64,000 nt of DNA, from the NCBI GenBank assembly GCA_018401115.1, contig JAGYKX010000005.1, forward strand, positions 992,001 to 1,056,000, written 5' to 3'. A program made the position numbers and the translations under genes. Of this stretch, positions 17,682 through 28,315 are shown in pieces. A model generated the notes under the pieces. That model saw nothing but the letters and a program-made list of their open reading frames with translations, searched no databases and was not told where the DNA came from. This DNA is from Flavobacteriaceae bacterium (GTDB lineage Bacteria > Bacteroidota > Bacteroidia > Flavobacteriales > Flavobacteriaceae). Numbering within the stretch: position 1 is the stretch's first letter; every line of letters begins with the position of its first letter.

Positions 17682-18910
17682 TATAGCTCTAAGGCTTTCT
17701 TTTGATCACCGTCCATTAAAAAAGTTGTTGGGTCTTCCAAAGCTTCTTTAACGGCCACCAAGAAACCTACAGACTCTTTTCCATCAATAATTCTGTGGTC
17801 ATAAGAAAGGGCCACATACATAATAGGCGCTACTACAATCGCTCCATTTTTCACTACAGGACGCTCTACAATATTGTGCATTCCTAAAATAGCAGACTGA
17901 GGAGGGTTAATAATTGGGGTAGACAACATAGAGCCAAACACGCCACCATTGGTAATGGTAAAGGTTCCACCGGTCATTTCGTCTACCGTAATTTCTCCGT
18001 CACGAGCTCTAATAGCCAGACGTTTGACCTCTGCCTCTACGCCTTTAAAACTTAGGTTTTCTGCATTTCTAATTACAGGAACCATCAGACCTTTTGGCCC
18101 AGATACAGCAATAGAAATATCACAGAAATCATAGGTAACCATCTCTTTTTCATCGATCATAGAATTTACCGCTGGGTAAAGTTCAAGGGCACGAATGACC
18201 GCTTTTGTAAAGAATGACATAAAGCCTAATCCTACGCCATGCTTTTCTGTAAAGGCTTCTTTGTATTGCTTTCTAAGGGCAAAAATAGGCCCCATATCTA
18301 CCTCATTAAAAGTAGTTAGCATAGCTGTTTCGTTCTTAGCAGACACCAAACGCTCCGCCACTTTTCTTCGCAACATAGACAGCTTACTTCTAGAAGTTGT
18401 CCTAGCACCACCAGTAGAATTTGTTCCCATGGAAGGCACTGACTTTACAGCGTCTTCTTTGGTTACCCTACCGTCTTTTCCTGTCCCTACAATCTCAGAG
18501 GCAGATATCCCTTTTTCTGCCAATATTTTCTTGGCAGCCGGAGAAGCGGTTCCTGTTGCATAACTAGTAGCAGCCGCAGCAGGGGCCTCTTTTACGGGGG
18601 CCGATGCAGCAACAGGAGCGGCATCTGGTGCAGCTTCAGCTACTTTAGCTGGTGTGTCTCCTGCTGGCTTAACAGCCAACGTATCTATCAAACAAACCAC
18701 AGCACCCACCGCAACAGCGTCACCTTCTTCTGCCTTAAGGGTAATTACACCACTCATTTCAGCAGGCAATTCCAATGTTGCCTTGTCTGAGTCTACCTCT
18801 GCAATGGCTTGGTCTTTTTCTACATAATCACCGTCTTGAACCAACCAAGTGGCAATTTCTACTTCTGTGATGGACTCCCCTGGAGAGGGTACTTTCATTT
18901 CTAAAATCAT
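17681..18910 (-). CDS. sucB: Dihydrolipoyllysine-residue succinyltransferase, E2 of 2-oxoglutarate dehydrogenase
   Basis: 409 residues. The N-terminal lipoyl domain has the lipoylated Lys in [10 protein letters not shown] (Lys43). An Ala/Pro-rich linker (~80-115) and an E3-binding domain ([15 protein letters not shown]) follow. The C-terminal acyltransferase has the catalytic His in SYDHRIIDG. It transfers succinyl groups to CoA in the TCA cycle. It lies directly downstream of sucA (31 bases). No E3 gene is in the window. The single lipoyl domain and Pro/Ala linker favour the succinyl over the pyruvate type. Confidence 0.95.
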   Translation of the reverse strand: MILEMKVPSPGESITEVEIATWLVQDGDYVEKDQAIAEVDSDKATLELPAEMSGVITLKAEEGDAVAVGAVVCLIDTLAVKPAGDTPAKVAEAAPDAAPVAASAPVKEAPAAAATSYATGTASPAAKKILAEKGISASEIVGTGKDGRVTKEDAVKSVPSMGTNSTGGARTTSRSKLSMLRRKVAERLVSAKNETAMLTTFNEVDMGPIFALRKQYKEAFTEKHGVGLGFMSFFTKAVIRALELYPAVNSMIDEKEMVTYDFCDISIAVSGPKGLMVPVIRNAENLSFKGVEAEVKRLAIRARDGEITVDEMTGGTFTITNGGVFGSMLSTPIINPPQSAILGMHNIVERPVVKNGAIVVAPIMYVALSYDHRIIDGKESVGFLVAVKEALEDPTTFLMDGDQKKALEL

Positions 18911-18941
18911 GGTGTATAATTTATGAGATCTCTTTAATTTA

Positions 18942-21713
18942 TTATCTAATCATATTATCTTTAGAAGCATCGAATACATAATCAATGACTTCTTGGTGCC
19001 TTCTTTTAGAACGCACGGCACTTCCCGCTGCTGGAGAAGCGTAAAAACGCCTGGAGGCTACCCTAAATTTAGAGGCCATTGGCAAATGCATCAGTAGGTG
19101 ACTCCATGCTCCCATATTTCTAGGTTCTTCTTGGGCCCATACAATGTCTTTTACATTTTTGTAAAGATCAATTTGTACCTGAATTTGATCTACAGCTAAA
19201 GGAAACAGTTGCTCTATTCTCACCAATGCCACGTCTTCTCTTTCCAAAGTCTCTCTAGTTTCCAATAAGTCATAGTAGAATTTACCGGTACAAAATACGA
19301 GTGTTTTAACCTGTTCTTTTACCGCTGTAGTGTCTCCTATAACTTCTTGAAAATAACCGTTTGCAAAATCTTCCAATCCGGAAACTGCCTTTGGGTGCCT
19401 CAGCAAACTCTTGGGTGTAAACACGACCAATGGTTTTCTGTAAGTGGCTTTCAACTGCCTTCTCAACAAATGAAACATATTAGCTGGTGTGGTACAATCT
19501 GCTACAAACATATTGTCCTTGGCACACAATTGCAAGTACCTTTCCATTCTGGCAGAAGAGTGCTCTGCTCCTTGTCCCTCATATCCATGAGGCAGTAGCA
19601 TGACCAAACCGTTTTGCAATTTCCACTTGTCCTCTGCGGCAGAAATATATTGGTCAATCATAATTTGGGCCCCATTACTGAAATCTCCAAATTGCGCTTC
19701 CCAAATAGTTAATGTATTAGGGCTTGCCATAGCATAGCCATAATCAAAACCTACTACTCCGTACTCAGACAGCAAAGAGTTAAAAATATGTAATTTGCCT
19801 TGGTGGTCGTTTAACTGATTTAAAAGCAATACTTCTTCTTCACTCGCCTCAACTTTCAATACCGCATGTCTGTGAGAGAAAGTACCTCGCTCTACATCTT
19901 GACCAGAAATTCTAACGTCAAATCCCTCTTCTAAAAGAGATCCATATGCCAAGAGTTCTCCCATAGCCCAATCCAGGGTATTGTTTTCAAAAAACATCTT
20001 ACGCCTATCTTCAATAAGCTTGTCTATCTTTCTCAAGAATTTCTTGTCAGATGGCAAGGTGGTAATGACCTTCGCTATACCTGTAAGCTTATCTGCTGGA
20101 TATGCCGTGGCTACTTTTAAAGCCATGGTGTCTTCTTGAGCAGGAGCCAAGCCTTTCCATGCTTCAGACATGAATGGTGTTATGACGGTTTTATCTTCTT
20201 TTCTGGAGTCTTCTAAATCAACTTCCAAACTATCTTTATAAGCCTGCTCTAAACCTTTGACAAAATCTGGCGTTATAACCCCTTCTTCTATGAGTCTTGC
20301 CGTGTAGATTTCTTTAGGATTTTGGTGTTTAGCAATAGCCTTATACAATTTAGGCTGTGTAAATCTCGGTTCATCTCCTTCGTTATGACCGTATTTCCTG
20401 TATCCCAATAGGTCTATAAAAACATCTCTTTGAAACCTCATACGGTATTCTAAGGCAAATAATGCAGCGTGAACTACTGCTTCTGCGTCGTCTGCATTTA
20501 CATGAAGTACTGGACTCAGAGTCACTTTACCTACATCTGTACAGTAAGTAGAAGATCTCGCATCTAAATAGTTGGTGGTAAAACCAATCTGATTATTCAC
20601 TACAATATGTATTGTTCCATTAGTTTTATATCCGTCTAACTGGGCCATTTGTACCACTTCATACACCAGACCTTGACCAGCTATAGCGGCATCTCCATGC
20701 AATACTATAGGCAAAACTTTAGAGAAGTCATCTGGATATAGGTTGTCTTGTTTAGCACGAGAAATACCCTCTACCACGGCACCTACCGTTTCCAGGTGGG
20801 ATGGATTGGGCGCAATATTCATGACTATTTTATTACCGTTGTCTGACATTCTATCAGAGGTCCATCCCAAGTGATACTTAACGTCTCCGTCAAAAACTAC
20901 CTGCTCGTAGTCTTTACCGTCAAACTCACTAAAAATATCTTTTGCAGACTTTCCAAAAATATTAGTCAACACATTTAAACGTCCCCTATGGGCCATTCCC
21001 ATAACGAACTCCGCAACCCCTTTGGCCGCAGCAGCTTCTACAATAGCGTCTAAAGCAGGTATCAAAGATTCATTTCCCTCTAAGGAGAAACGCTTCTGAC
21101 CAACGTATTTGGTATGCAAAAAACTTTCAAAACTCACCGCTTGTGTAAGCTTTTTAAGAATATGTTTTTTCTGATCTATTGAAAAGGTAGGGTGATTGTC
21201 ATTGACATTCAACCAGTCCTGTATCCATGCAACGCGCTCAGGGTTTCTGATATACATATACTCCACCCCAATAGCGTCACAATAAATACGCTTTAAGTGT
21301 GCAACAATGTCAGTAAGTGTAGCAGCACCAATACCAATAATTTCCCCTGCGGAAAATACGGTATTTAAATCTGCATCAGTCAGTCCAAAGTTTACTAAAT
21401 CCAATGTTGGACTGTATTTTCTTCGTTCTCTAACCGGATTAGTTTCAGTGAATAAATGCCCCCTGCTTCTATACCCATCAATCAGCCTAATGACTTGAAA
21501 TTCTTTCTGCATGCTTTCTGGCATTTCAGAAATGGCAGAAGTAGAAACAACGGCTTCTTCATCAAAAAAACCATGGGATTCTGAACCAAAGTCGTAGCCT
21601 TGGAAAAATGCACGCCATGAAGGTTCAACGTTGTCTGGGTTTTTTAAATATTTATCGTAAAGATCCGCAAAGAAAGAGGTATGTGCGGCGTTTAAAAAGG
21701 AATATGAATCCAT
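18942..21713 (-). CDS. sucA: 2-oxoglutarate dehydrogenase E1 component
   Basis: 923 residues, ThDP-dependent decarboxylase of the TCA cycle. It starts [23 protein letters not shown], typical of OGDH E1. The active-site stretch [11 protein letters not shown] (~residues 242-252), the ThDP region [10 protein letters not shown] and IGFTTN are visible. The C-terminal part includes [14 protein letters not shown]. Length matches the family. It is the first gene of the sucA-sucB-tatD run, with a promoter-like element at 21753-21760. Confidence 0.97.
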   Translation of the reverse strand: MDSYSFLNAAHTSFFADLYDKYLKNPDNVEPSWRAFFQGYDFGSESHGFFDEEAVVSTSAISEMPESMQKEFQVIRLIDGYRSRGHLFTETNPVRERRKYSPTLDLVNFGLTDADLNTVFSAGEIIGIGAATLTDIVAHLKRIYCDAIGVEYMYIRNPERVAWIQDWLNVNDNHPTFSIDQKKHILKKLTQAVSFESFLHTKYVGQKRFSLEGNESLIPALDAIVEAAAAKGVAEFVMGMAHRGRLNVLTNIFGKSAKDIFSEFDGKDYEQVVFDGDVKYHLGWTSDRMSDNGNKIVMNIAPNPSHLETVGAVVEGISRAKQDNLYPDDFSKVLPIVLHGDAAIAGQGLVYEVVQMAQLDGYKTNGTIHIVVNNQIGFTTNYLDARSSTYCTDVGKVTLSPVLHVNADDAEAVVHAALFALEYRMRFQRDVFIDLLGYRKYGHNEGDEPRFTQPKLYKAIAKHQNPKEIYTARLIEEGVITPDFVKGLEQAYKDSLEVDLEDSRKEDKTVITPFMSEAWKGLAPAQEDTMALKVATAYPADKLTGIAKVITTLPSDKKFLRKIDKLIEDRRKMFFENNTLDWAMGELLAYGSLLEEGFDVRISGQDVERGTFSHRHAVLKVEASEEEVLLLNQLNDHQGKLHIFNSLLSEYGVVGFDYGYAMASPNTLTIWEAQFGDFSNGAQIMIDQYISAAEDKWKLQNGLVMLLPHGYEGQGAEHSSARMERYLQLCAKDNMFVADCTTPANMFHLLRRQLKATYRKPLVVFTPKSLLRHPKAVSGLEDFANGYFQEVIGDTTAVKEQVKTLVFCTGKFYYDLLETRETLEREDVALVRIEQLFPLAVDQIQVQIDLYKNVKDIVWAQEEPRNMGAWSHLLMHLPMASKFRVASRRFYASPAAGSAVRSKRRHQEVIDYVFDASKDNMIR

Positions 21714-21752
21714 CTATAAATTGGAATATGGGTCTTTAACACAAAATTTATT

Positions 21753-21760
21753 CAAAAATA
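21753..21760 (-). promoter_or_regulatory. -7 promoter element of sucA
   Basis: On the minus strand this reads TATTTTTG (TAnnTTTG), about 40 nt before the sucA ATG. No -33 TTG at the ideal distance. Confidence 0.45.
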
Positions 21761-21853
21761 CAACATTTGCCTAATTTGAGCCTTCGGTTTTACTCATAAT
21801 TACAAAAAAATACGAAAACGTTGTATAAAATTATCATTCCTTAAAAAAAACCC

Positions 21854-21882
21854 AATAAAGTATTACTTTTCAATACTTTATT
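21854..21882. other. AT-rich perfect inverted repeat
   Basis: AATAAAGTATT-ACTTTTC-AATACTTTATT, an 11-bp perfect stem with a 7-nt loop between sucA's promoter region and the amidohydrolase terminator. Purpose unknown; it may support termination or be a protein-binding palindrome. Confidence 0.5.
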
Positions 21883-21884
21883 AC

Positions 21885-21918
21885 CTTAAAAAAAGGGAGG
21901 GCTTTATGCCCTCCCTTT
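21885..21918 (-). terminator. Terminator of the amidohydrolase gene
   Basis: AAAGGGAGGGC and GCCCTCCCTTT form an 11-bp stem with a 5-nt loop. On the minus strand the stem is followed by a T-run, just downstream of the amidohydrolase stop. Confidence 0.88.
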
Positions 21919-21943
21919 AATATTCAATAGGCTTTCATTGCTA

Positions 21944-23248
21944 TTAGTAGTCGCGCAACACTTCTTTGTTTTTTTCTTTAAAAACCGCACCTTCTTTCAT
22001 CACAAAAACGACTTGCTCCAGCGTACTAACATTTGCTTGCGGATGCTCATTTACAGCCACTATGTCTGCCGTATAACCTTTCTTTAATTGACCCAAACTA
22101 TCTGCATAACCCAACAAATTGGCATTGGTGACTGTTGCCGCTGCAATGGCTTCCATTACAGGCATACCTGCTGCCACCATAAATCCAAATTCTTTGGCAT
22201 TGTCTCCATGAGGTGAGACTCCTGCGTCTGTTCCAAAAGCAATTTTAACGCCTTTTTTATAGGCCATAGCAAAAGTAGATTGACTTCTCGGGCCTATCTC
22301 TAGCGCCTTTTTAGCAATTACCTCTGGAAAATAACCAGGTATGGCCGCATTTGCGGCGGCGGCTTTTCCAGCAGATATTGTTGGCACTAAATAAGCGTCG
22401 TATTTTACCATTAAATCCATGGTAGACGGCTCCATAAGTGTGCCGTGTTCTATGGTTTTAATACCTGCAATAATAGCCCTTCTCATCCCTTCATCTCCAT
22501 GGGCATGAGCCGCCGTAAGCATACCGTAATCTTTTGCTGTACTTACTATAGCAGCCAATTCATCTGCGGTAAATTGTGGGTTCTGACCATTTTTTGCTAC
22601 GCTAAGTACCCCTCCTGTTGCAGTGATTTTAATCACGTCTGCGCCGTCTTTATATCTTTGTCTTACTGCTTTTCTAGCATCTGTAGGAGAATTCACTACA
22701 CCTTCTCTAGCACCTGGATCTCCCATTAAGTCATAACTTCTTCCGTTGGTTGGGTCTGCATGACCTCCAGTGGTGCCTATCGCTTTACCTGCAGTAAAAA
22801 TCCTAGGTCCCATTACAGTCCCTTTGGCAATGGCTTTTCTCAAGGCTATATTCACCCCACTACCCCCTAAATCTCTTACCGTTGTAAAACCTGCCATAAG
22901 GGTTCTTTTAGCATATACAGTAGCTCCCAAGGCAACATCAGCCTCGTTTTCTGTAAAGCGATTCATATAAGTCCTTGGATTAGATTCATGCTCAATATGC
23001 ACATGCATATCTATAAAACCAGGCATAACCACCTGCTTTTTTAAATCAATTTGGGTGTCCTTATCTGATCCATTTACATAGCCATTTAAAATGGATTCAA
23101 TGGTATTTCCAGATACAACAATGGTTTTTTCATTAAGGGTTTTACCCTTAGCAACGTCTATAATCTGACCGCAATGTAAGTAGGTTTTTTGAGCGTGAAG
23201 ACTCACAACCCAAAAGCATAGGGCTGCAAAAAGCATTTTTTTCATCAT
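21944..23248 (-). CDS. Secreted amidohydrolase family protein (imidazolonepropionase/prolidase-like)
   Basis: 434 residues with an N-terminal signal peptide (MMKKMLFAALCFWVVSLHAQ), so probably periplasmic or secreted. Metal-binding motifs of the amidohydrolase superfamily are present: DMHVHIEHE (HxH), KITATGGVLS near the bridging Lys, TAHAHGDEGM, EHGTLM and FGTDAGVSPHGDN. Family members hydrolyse Xaa-Pro dipeptides or other amides; the exact substrate cannot be told. It is a single gene with its own terminator. Confidence 0.88.
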   Translation of the reverse strand: MMKKMLFAALCFWVVSLHAQKTYLHCGQIIDVAKGKTLNEKTIVVSGNTIESILNGYVNGSDKDTQIDLKKQVVMPGFIDMHVHIEHESNPRTYMNRFTENEADVALGATVYAKRTLMAGFTTVRDLGGSGVNIALRKAIAKGTVMGPRIFTAGKAIGTTGGHADPTNGRSYDLMGDPGAREGVVNSPTDARKAVRQRYKDGADVIKITATGGVLSVAKNGQNPQFTADELAAIVSTAKDYGMLTAAHAHGDEGMRRAIIAGIKTIEHGTLMEPSTMDLMVKYDAYLVPTISAGKAAAANAAIPGYFPEVIAKKALEIGPRSQSTFAMAYKKGVKIAFGTDAGVSPHGDNAKEFGFMVAAGMPVMEAIAAATVTNANLLGYADSLGQLKKGYTADIVAVNEHPQANVSTLEQVVFVMKEGAVFKEKNKEVLRDY

Positions 23249-23314
23249 TAGGATATTTTATGGTTTACAATGATTAAACAAAAATAGCGGGATAATTAAA
23301 CCGCCTTTCGTTTC

Positions 23315-24331
23315 CTAAGATAGTAATTTATTTTCCCATGCCCATGCAGAAGCCATAGCCTCTTCTAGAGAGAAGCGTGCCTGCCAACCTAAAATAGTGC
23401 TGGCTTTATGGGTGTTAGCGAATGCGGCTGTTACATCGCCCTGTCTTGGCGGAGCAAAGACAAAGGGCAAGGAACGCCCACTGACTTTTTCATAGGCTTT
23501 AATCACCTCTAAAACAGAACTTCCCTTACCTGTACCCACATTAAATACTTCAAATGAAGCTGTTGGCGCATTGTTCAGCAATCTATTCATAGCGGCCATA
23601 TGCGCTTCTGCGAGGTCTACCACGTGAATGTAATCTCTAATACAAGTGCCGTCTGGGGTAGGGTAATCATTTCCAAATACAGACAACTGAGCTCTTTTCC
23701 CAACCCCTGTCTGTGTAATAAAAGGCACTAAATTTTGAGGAACTCCGATGGGTAGCTCACCAATAAGTGCAGATTCATGTGCCCCTATGGGGTTAAAATA
23801 CCTCAGTGCGGTGACCTTTAAATGGGGATAGGCAAGACAACTATCCTGCAGTATTTCTTCTCCAATTTGCTTGGTGTTTCCATAGGGAGACATGGCTTTT
23901 AGCACCGGAGCGGTCTCTTCAATAGGTAATTCAAGGGCCTGACCATAAACGGTACAAGAAGAACTAAAAATAAATGCAATAGGCTGTTTTATGACCTCTT
24001 GAAGTAAATACACTAGGGTATTTAGGTTGTTTTGATAGTAGTCTAAAGGCTTCTCAACGGACTCACCTACTGCTTTAAAAGCGGCAAAATGAATGATCGC
24101 ATTAATATCTGGGTGTTTAGAAAATAATATTGATGCAGTTTCATGATGCCTTAAATCCATGGGGTAAAATTCAGGTGTTTTTCCCGTTATAGCGGTAATT
24201 CCATCTAATACAGTAGCGTTGGTATTCACCAGATTGTCTACCACTATGACTTTATGACCCGCTTCTAACAAACAGACCACGGTATGTGATCCTATATACC
24301 CTAGACCGCCTGTCACCAATACCGTTGCCAT
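23315..24331 (-). CDS. galE: UDP-glucose 4-epimerase
   Basis: 338 residues, extended short-chain dehydrogenase. It has the NAD-binding VTGGLGYIGSH (6-16), the Ser region FIFSSSCTVYG and the catalytic Tyr/Lys in SPYGNTKQIGEE. It interconverts UDP-glucose and UDP-galactose (possibly also the N-acetyl sugars). It starts one base after the aminotransferase stop codon, so the two are translated together. Confidence 0.93.
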   Translation of the reverse strand: MATVLVTGGLGYIGSHTVVCLLEAGHKVIVVDNLVNTNATVLDGITAITGKTPEFYPMDLRHHETASILFSKHPDINAIIHFAAFKAVGESVEKPLDYYQNNLNTLVYLLQEVIKQPIAFIFSSSCTVYGQALELPIEETAPVLKAMSPYGNTKQIGEEILQDSCLAYPHLKVTALRYFNPIGAHESALIGELPIGVPQNLVPFITQTGVGKRAQLSVFGNDYPTPDGTCIRDYIHVVDLAEAHMAAMNRLLNNAPTASFEVFNVGTGKGSSVLEVIKAYEKVSGRSLPFVFAPPRQGDVTAAFANTHKASTILGWQARFSLEEAMASAWAWENKLLS

Positions 24332-24332
24332 C

Positions 24333-25487
24333 TTAAGAATTTAGAAAATTGAGAATGGTTTTTGTGATATGTGAAATTTGCACCACATCTAATTCAGTAT
24401 GCATTGGCAATGAGATTACCTGGTCACTCAAGGCATTGGTCACTGTGAAATCTGCTTCTTTGTAACTGTCGTTGGTATAGGCTTTTTGCCTGTGTAATGG
24501 AATGGGGTAATACACCCCACAAGGAATTCCTTCTGACGCCAAATGGGCCACGAGTGCATCTCTTTTCCCATGGGTAATTTTTAAGGTGTATTGGTGAAAT
24601 ACATGGCAATCACAGTTGTCACAAATCCCTTCGCAACCATTGACTGTTTTTGGCAATTCAATGTCTGGGTGTCCATTAAAAGCAGCGTTATAAGCCTTTG
24701 CGGTAGTCCTTCTCTTGGCATTATAACTGTCTAATCTAGGTAATTTTGCATTTAACACAGCGGCCTGCAAAGCATCCAATCTAGAGTTCACCCCAACTAC
24801 GTCGTGGTGGTATCTTTCATACATCCCGTGGTTTACAATACCTCTTAGGGTATGGGCTAGGGCGTCGTCATTGGTGAATAATGCACCCCCATCTCCATAA
24901 CAGCCTAAATTTTTAGACGGAAAGAAAGAGGTTGCCCCAACATCTCCTATCGTACCAGCCATTTTCTTTGTACCATTTACGGAAGTAAAAGTGGCCCCAA
25001 TGGCTTGTGCATTGTCCTCTATCACTTTTAAATTGTGCTTGGCAGCTATTTCCATAATGTCATCCATAGGTGCCGTTTGCCCAAAAAGATGTACGGGAAC
25101 AATGGCTTTGGTCTTGGGTGTTATGGCTCTGGCTACAGCAGCTGGGTCTATCATAAAAGTTTCTGGTAACACATCTACCAAAACGGGTGTTAGCCCTAAT
25201 AAGGCAATGACCTCTACGGTAGCCGCAAAGGTAAAATCTGCCGTAATCACCTCATCACCGGGCTGTAAGTCTAGACCCATCATAGCTATTTGTAATGCAT
25301 CTGTTCCATTCGCACAAGGAATAACGTGTTTTACACCCAGGTAAGCTTCTAACGCTTTCTGAAATTCTTGCACTTCTGGACCATTAATAAAGGCGGCACT
25401 TTCTAGTACAGATGTAAATCTTTCGTTTACCTCTGATTGTATTTCACGGTATTGACCCTGAAGGTCTACCATTTGTATTTTTTTCAT
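24333..25487 (-). CDS. DegT/DnrJ/EryC1/StrS family sugar aminotransferase
   Basis: 384 residues, PLP-dependent fold type I enzyme that aminates nucleotide-linked keto sugars. Motifs: PCANGTDALQIA (~55-66), VIEDNAQAIGA (Asp contacting the PLP ring) and SFFPSKNLGCYGDGGA with the PLP Lys. It resembles WbpE/WlbC-type aminotransferases of O-antigen or surface polysaccharide synthesis. A Cys cluster near residue 293 (GICDNCDCHVF) is common in this subgroup. It lies upstream of galE in a two-gene unit. Confidence 0.88.
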   Translation of the reverse strand: MKKIQMVDLQGQYREIQSEVNERFTSVLESAAFINGPEVQEFQKALEAYLGVKHVIPCANGTDALQIAMMGLDLQPGDEVITADFTFAATVEVIALLGLTPVLVDVLPETFMIDPAAVARAITPKTKAIVPVHLFGQTAPMDDIMEIAAKHNLKVIEDNAQAIGATFTSVNGTKKMAGTIGDVGATSFFPSKNLGCYGDGGALFTNDDALAHTLRGIVNHGMYERYHHDVVGVNSRLDALQAAVLNAKLPRLDSYNAKRRTTAKAYNAAFNGHPDIELPKTVNGCEGICDNCDCHVFHQYTLKITHGKRDALVAHLASEGIPCGVYYPIPLHRQKAYTNDSYKEADFTVTNALSDQVISLPMHTELDVVQISHITKTILNFLNS

Positions 25488-25558
25488 AAATGCTTTATAA
25501 AGACCCTACGAAAATACAAAAAATCCCCCCCTACACCATTCATTGAGATAAAGAAACG

Positions 25559-25566
25559 TATTTTTG
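25559..25566 (+). promoter_or_regulatory. -7 promoter element of waaA
   Basis: TATTTTTG matches TAnnTTTG 18 nt before the TTG start. The in-frame ATG at 25576 is followed at once by TAA, which supports the TTG start at 25585. Confidence 0.55.
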
Positions 25567-25584
25567 TTACCAAAGATGTAAACC

Positions 25585-26844
25585 TTGTATTTATTGTACA
25601 ATTTATTAATCACGCTGGGTCAAGGGATTCTTCCTATTGCGGCACTATTTTCACCCAAATTAAAGCGCTTTGTAACAGGCAGAAAAGAAGTATTTAAAAC
25701 CCTTTCTTTAGAATTAAACCCCACTAAAAAAACCATTTGGATGCACGCGGCATCCTTGGGAGAATACGAGCAAGGAGTGCCTGTGTTAGAAGAAATTCGC
25801 CATTATTATCCGGAGCATCAGATTGTATTGTCCTTTTTTTCTCCTTCAGGATTTGAGGTAAAAAAAAACACTCCACTGGCAGACATAGTCGTTTACTTGC
25901 CTGTGGATAGCCTTCGCAACGCCATGCGGTTTGTGACAGTTTTAAAGCCTTCTTTGGCCATTTTTGTAAAATATGAGGTATGGCCCAATTATATGACCGC
26001 ACTTCAGCAAGCAGAAATCCCGAGTATCCTTATTGCTGCCATTTTTAGACCCAATCATATTTATTTTAAATGGTATGGTCAATTAATGAGAAAAAGCCTG
26101 CATAAATTCTATCACATTTTTGTCCAGGACAGCAGTTCCCAAGCCCTTGTTAAAGACAGCGGGTATGCGCATGTGAGTGTCGCTGGAGATACGCGTTTTG
26201 ACAGAGTATATAGACTTTCTAAACACGTAGAATCCCTTCCAAAAGAAATCCAAGAAATACTCACTGCCTTTTCATCTAAGAAACCGCTATTTGTTGGTGG
26301 TAGTGTTTGGCCTGAAGACATGAACATTTTAGGCGTGGCGCTTGAAAAATATTCGCACAACATTAAATTTTTTTTAGCACCTCATAAAGTAGACAAAGCG
26401 TCAGTAGAAACACTCCTCCATGGGCTCCCCATTCAATTACAAAAACAAAGCGTTTGGCTTTCTAAGACCAATCCTCAAGAGGCTTCAAAAGCTTCTGTAA
26501 TTATTATAGACCGTATTGGTATTTTAAATCAGGTATACCCATTAGCGCAAATGGCCTATGTTGGAGGCGGTTTTAAAACAGGCCTACACAACACATTAGA
26601 AGCAGCAGTTTACGGTATTCCACTTGCTATTGGACCGAATTTTAACAAGTTTAAAGAAGCTAAAGACCTCGTAGCACTTGGCGGGATTCAGGTCATAAAC
26701 ACTACTGAAAATGCTAATCAATTTTTAGAATTGGCTGTAGAGAAGTCATATATTGAGCAGATAAAAGGAATTCAAACGTCTTATATTTCTGAGCAATTGG
26801 GCGCTACATTTAAAATAATGTCTAAAATAGCAAAATATTTTTAA
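25585..26844 (+). CDS. waaA: 3-deoxy-D-manno-octulosonic acid (Kdo) transferase
   Basis: 419 residues, GT30 glycosyltransferase that adds Kdo to lipid A on the inner face of the cytoplasmic membrane. It has an N-terminal membrane anchor (LYNLLITLGQGILPIAAL), the conserved WMHAASLGEYEQG (~residues 52-64), and the C-terminal VGGGFKTGLHNTLEAAVYG for the nucleotide sugar. The TTG start gives the expected N-terminus. It is divergent from the aminotransferase-galE pair, and MFS follows 31 bases later. Confidence 0.93.
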   Translation: MYLLYNLLITLGQGILPIAALFSPKLKRFVTGRKEVFKTLSLELNPTKKTIWMHAASLGEYEQGVPVLEEIRHYYPEHQIVLSFFSPSGFEVKKNTPLADIVVYLPVDSLRNAMRFVTVLKPSLAIFVKYEVWPNYMTALQQAEIPSILIAAIFRPNHIYFKWYGQLMRKSLHKFYHIFVQDSSSQALVKDSGYAHVSVAGDTRFDRVYRLSKHVESLPKEIQEILTAFSSKKPLFVGGSVWPEDMNILGVALEKYSHNIKFFLAPHKVDKASVETLLHGLPIQLQKQSVWLSKTNPQEASKASVIIIDRIGILNQVYPLAQMAYVGGGFKTGLHNTLEAAVYGIPLAIGPNFNKFKEAKDLVALGGIQVINTTENANQFLELAVEKSYIEQIKGIQTSYISEQLGATFKIMSKIAKYF

Positions 26845-26875
26845 TAGATTTACGGGCAACCAACACCACTTTTAA

Positions 26876-28204
26876 ATGCATACTAAAATTTTAAAATTTT
26901 CTATTATTGCTGCTTTAGCAGGATTTCTCTTTGGATTTGACACCGTTGTTATCTCTGGAGCAGACAAAAAACTTCAAGCCTTATGGGAGTCTTCGGACAG
27001 TTTTCACGGCTGGGTAGTCATGGGAATGGCCCTTTGGGGAACTGTATTAGGCGCGCTTTTTGGCGGCTACCCCACCGATAGATTAGGAAGAAAGAAAACC
27101 CTTTTTTGGATTGGTATTCTATACTCTGTCTCTGCCATAGGTTCAGCCTTGTCTAATGACCCTATCACTTTTGCATTTTTCAGGTTCTTAGGAGGGATAG
27201 GTGTTGGAGTTTCTACCATTGCAGCACCCGCTTATATTTCAGAAATAGCCCCTGCGAAAGACCGGGGAAGACTTGTAGGCTTCTACCAGTTTATGCTGGT
27301 ATTTGGTATTTTAGTCGCTTTTTTCTCTAACTACTTATTGAGTGGTAGCGGAGAAAACGATTGGCGATGGATGATGGGTGTAGAGGCATTTCCAGCTATT
27401 TTATACACCCTTTTTATTATGGCAGTTCCTATGAGCCCTCGCTGGTTGGTCATGAAAAATAGAAAGGAAGAAGCGGAAGAAGCTTTAAAAGAAATTGGCT
27501 CAGACATAGTCATTGATGCATTTGTACTTTCAGTTAAAGGAAATAATGAAGCGGAGCATAACAAAGAAAATATTTGGATGAAAAAATACCGCTTTCCTTT
27601 AATGCTTGCTTTTCTGATCGCTTTCTTTAATCAGTTTTCAGGAATTAATGCTTTTTTATATTATGCCCCCAGGATATTTGAAGAGGCAGGACTTGGAGAA
27701 AGCACCGCGCTTTTAAGCTCTATTGGGATAGGGGCCACCAATTTGCTTTTCACTTTTATAGGTATTTTTCTAATAGACAAAATGGGCAGAAGACAACTCA
27801 TGTATATAGGATCCGTAGGCTATATTATTTCCTTAGCCCTTGTTGCGGCAGCCTTTCAATTTGAATGGACTGGAATGGCAGTCCCTGGATTTTTATTCCT
27901 ATTTATTGCCTCCCATGCTATAGGACAAGGAGCTATTATTTGGGTGTTTATTTCTGAAGTATTCCCAAATCACCTCAGGGGCGCGGGCCAATCTTTTGGC
28001 ACGAGTACCCATTGGGTATTGGCCGCGATAATTCCTTCAATGGTACCCTGGTTGTTTGGCACTATAGGGGCGGCTCCTGTATTTGCCTTTTTTGCTTTTA
28101 TGATGGTGTTACAACTAATTTTTGTACACTTTATGATGCCAGAAACAAAAGGCGTTTCTCTGGAAGAGCTAAGCGCTCAACTGAGTAAAGAGAAAAGCAG
28201 CTAG
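26876..28204 (+). CDS. MFS sugar porter family transporter
   Basis: 442 residues with about 12 membrane helices. Sugar porter signatures: GFDTVVISGA (helix 1), DRLGRKKTLF (loop 2-3), PMSPRWLVMKNR (loop 6-7, usually PESPRWL), DKMGRRQLMY and PETKGVSLEEL at the end. It imports a monosaccharide or polyol by proton symport. The last ~12 codons (28169-28204) lie antisense to the remnant of glpF, so the 3' end seems to have met that gene by deletion. Substrate unknown; proximity to the glycerol genes does not prove a glycerol role. Confidence 0.92.
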   Translation: MHTKILKFSIIAALAGFLFGFDTVVISGADKKLQALWESSDSFHGWVVMGMALWGTVLGALFGGYPTDRLGRKKTLFWIGILYSVSAIGSALSNDPITFAFFRFLGGIGVGVSTIAAPAYISEIAPAKDRGRLVGFYQFMLVFGILVAFFSNYLLSGSGENDWRWMMGVEAFPAILYTLFIMAVPMSPRWLVMKNRKEEAEEALKEIGSDIVIDAFVLSVKGNNEAEHNKENIWMKKYRFPLMLAFLIAFFNQFSGINAFLYYAPRIFEEAGLGESTALLSSIGIGATNLLFTFIGIFLIDKMGRRQLMYIGSVGYIISLALVAAAFQFEWTGMAVPGFLFLFIASHAIGQGAIIWVFISEVFPNHLRGAGQSFGTSTHWVLAAIIPSMVPWLFGTIGAAPVFAFFAFMMVLQLIFVHFMMPETKGVSLEELSAQLSKEKSS

Positions 28205-28305
28205 AATAGCGCCAAATACTGGACCTAAAACAGGCATCCAGGCTTAAGACCAAGGAAAAGAATGAGCATGGCTGTTCCTATTAATTCTGCAATAAATGGC
28301 GTCAA
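28169..28305 (-). pseudogene. glpF: Remnant of glycerol facilitator gene glpF (internal deletion plus frame change)
   Basis: Directly after glpK on the same strand. From a TTG at 28305 the first frame reads TPFIAELIGTAMLILFLG, the start of a MIP/aquaglyceroporin. It then runs into LKPGCLF and a stop. In another frame starting near 28245 it reads AWMPVLGPVFGAILAAFLF then TQLSA and TAG, the usual C-terminus of GlpF. Both NPA pore motifs and roughly 200 central residues are missing. The 3' end overlaps the end of the MFS gene. Remnant status rests on reading; family proteins are ~240 residues. Confidence 0.85.
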
Positions 28306-28315
28306 ACGCTTGTGT

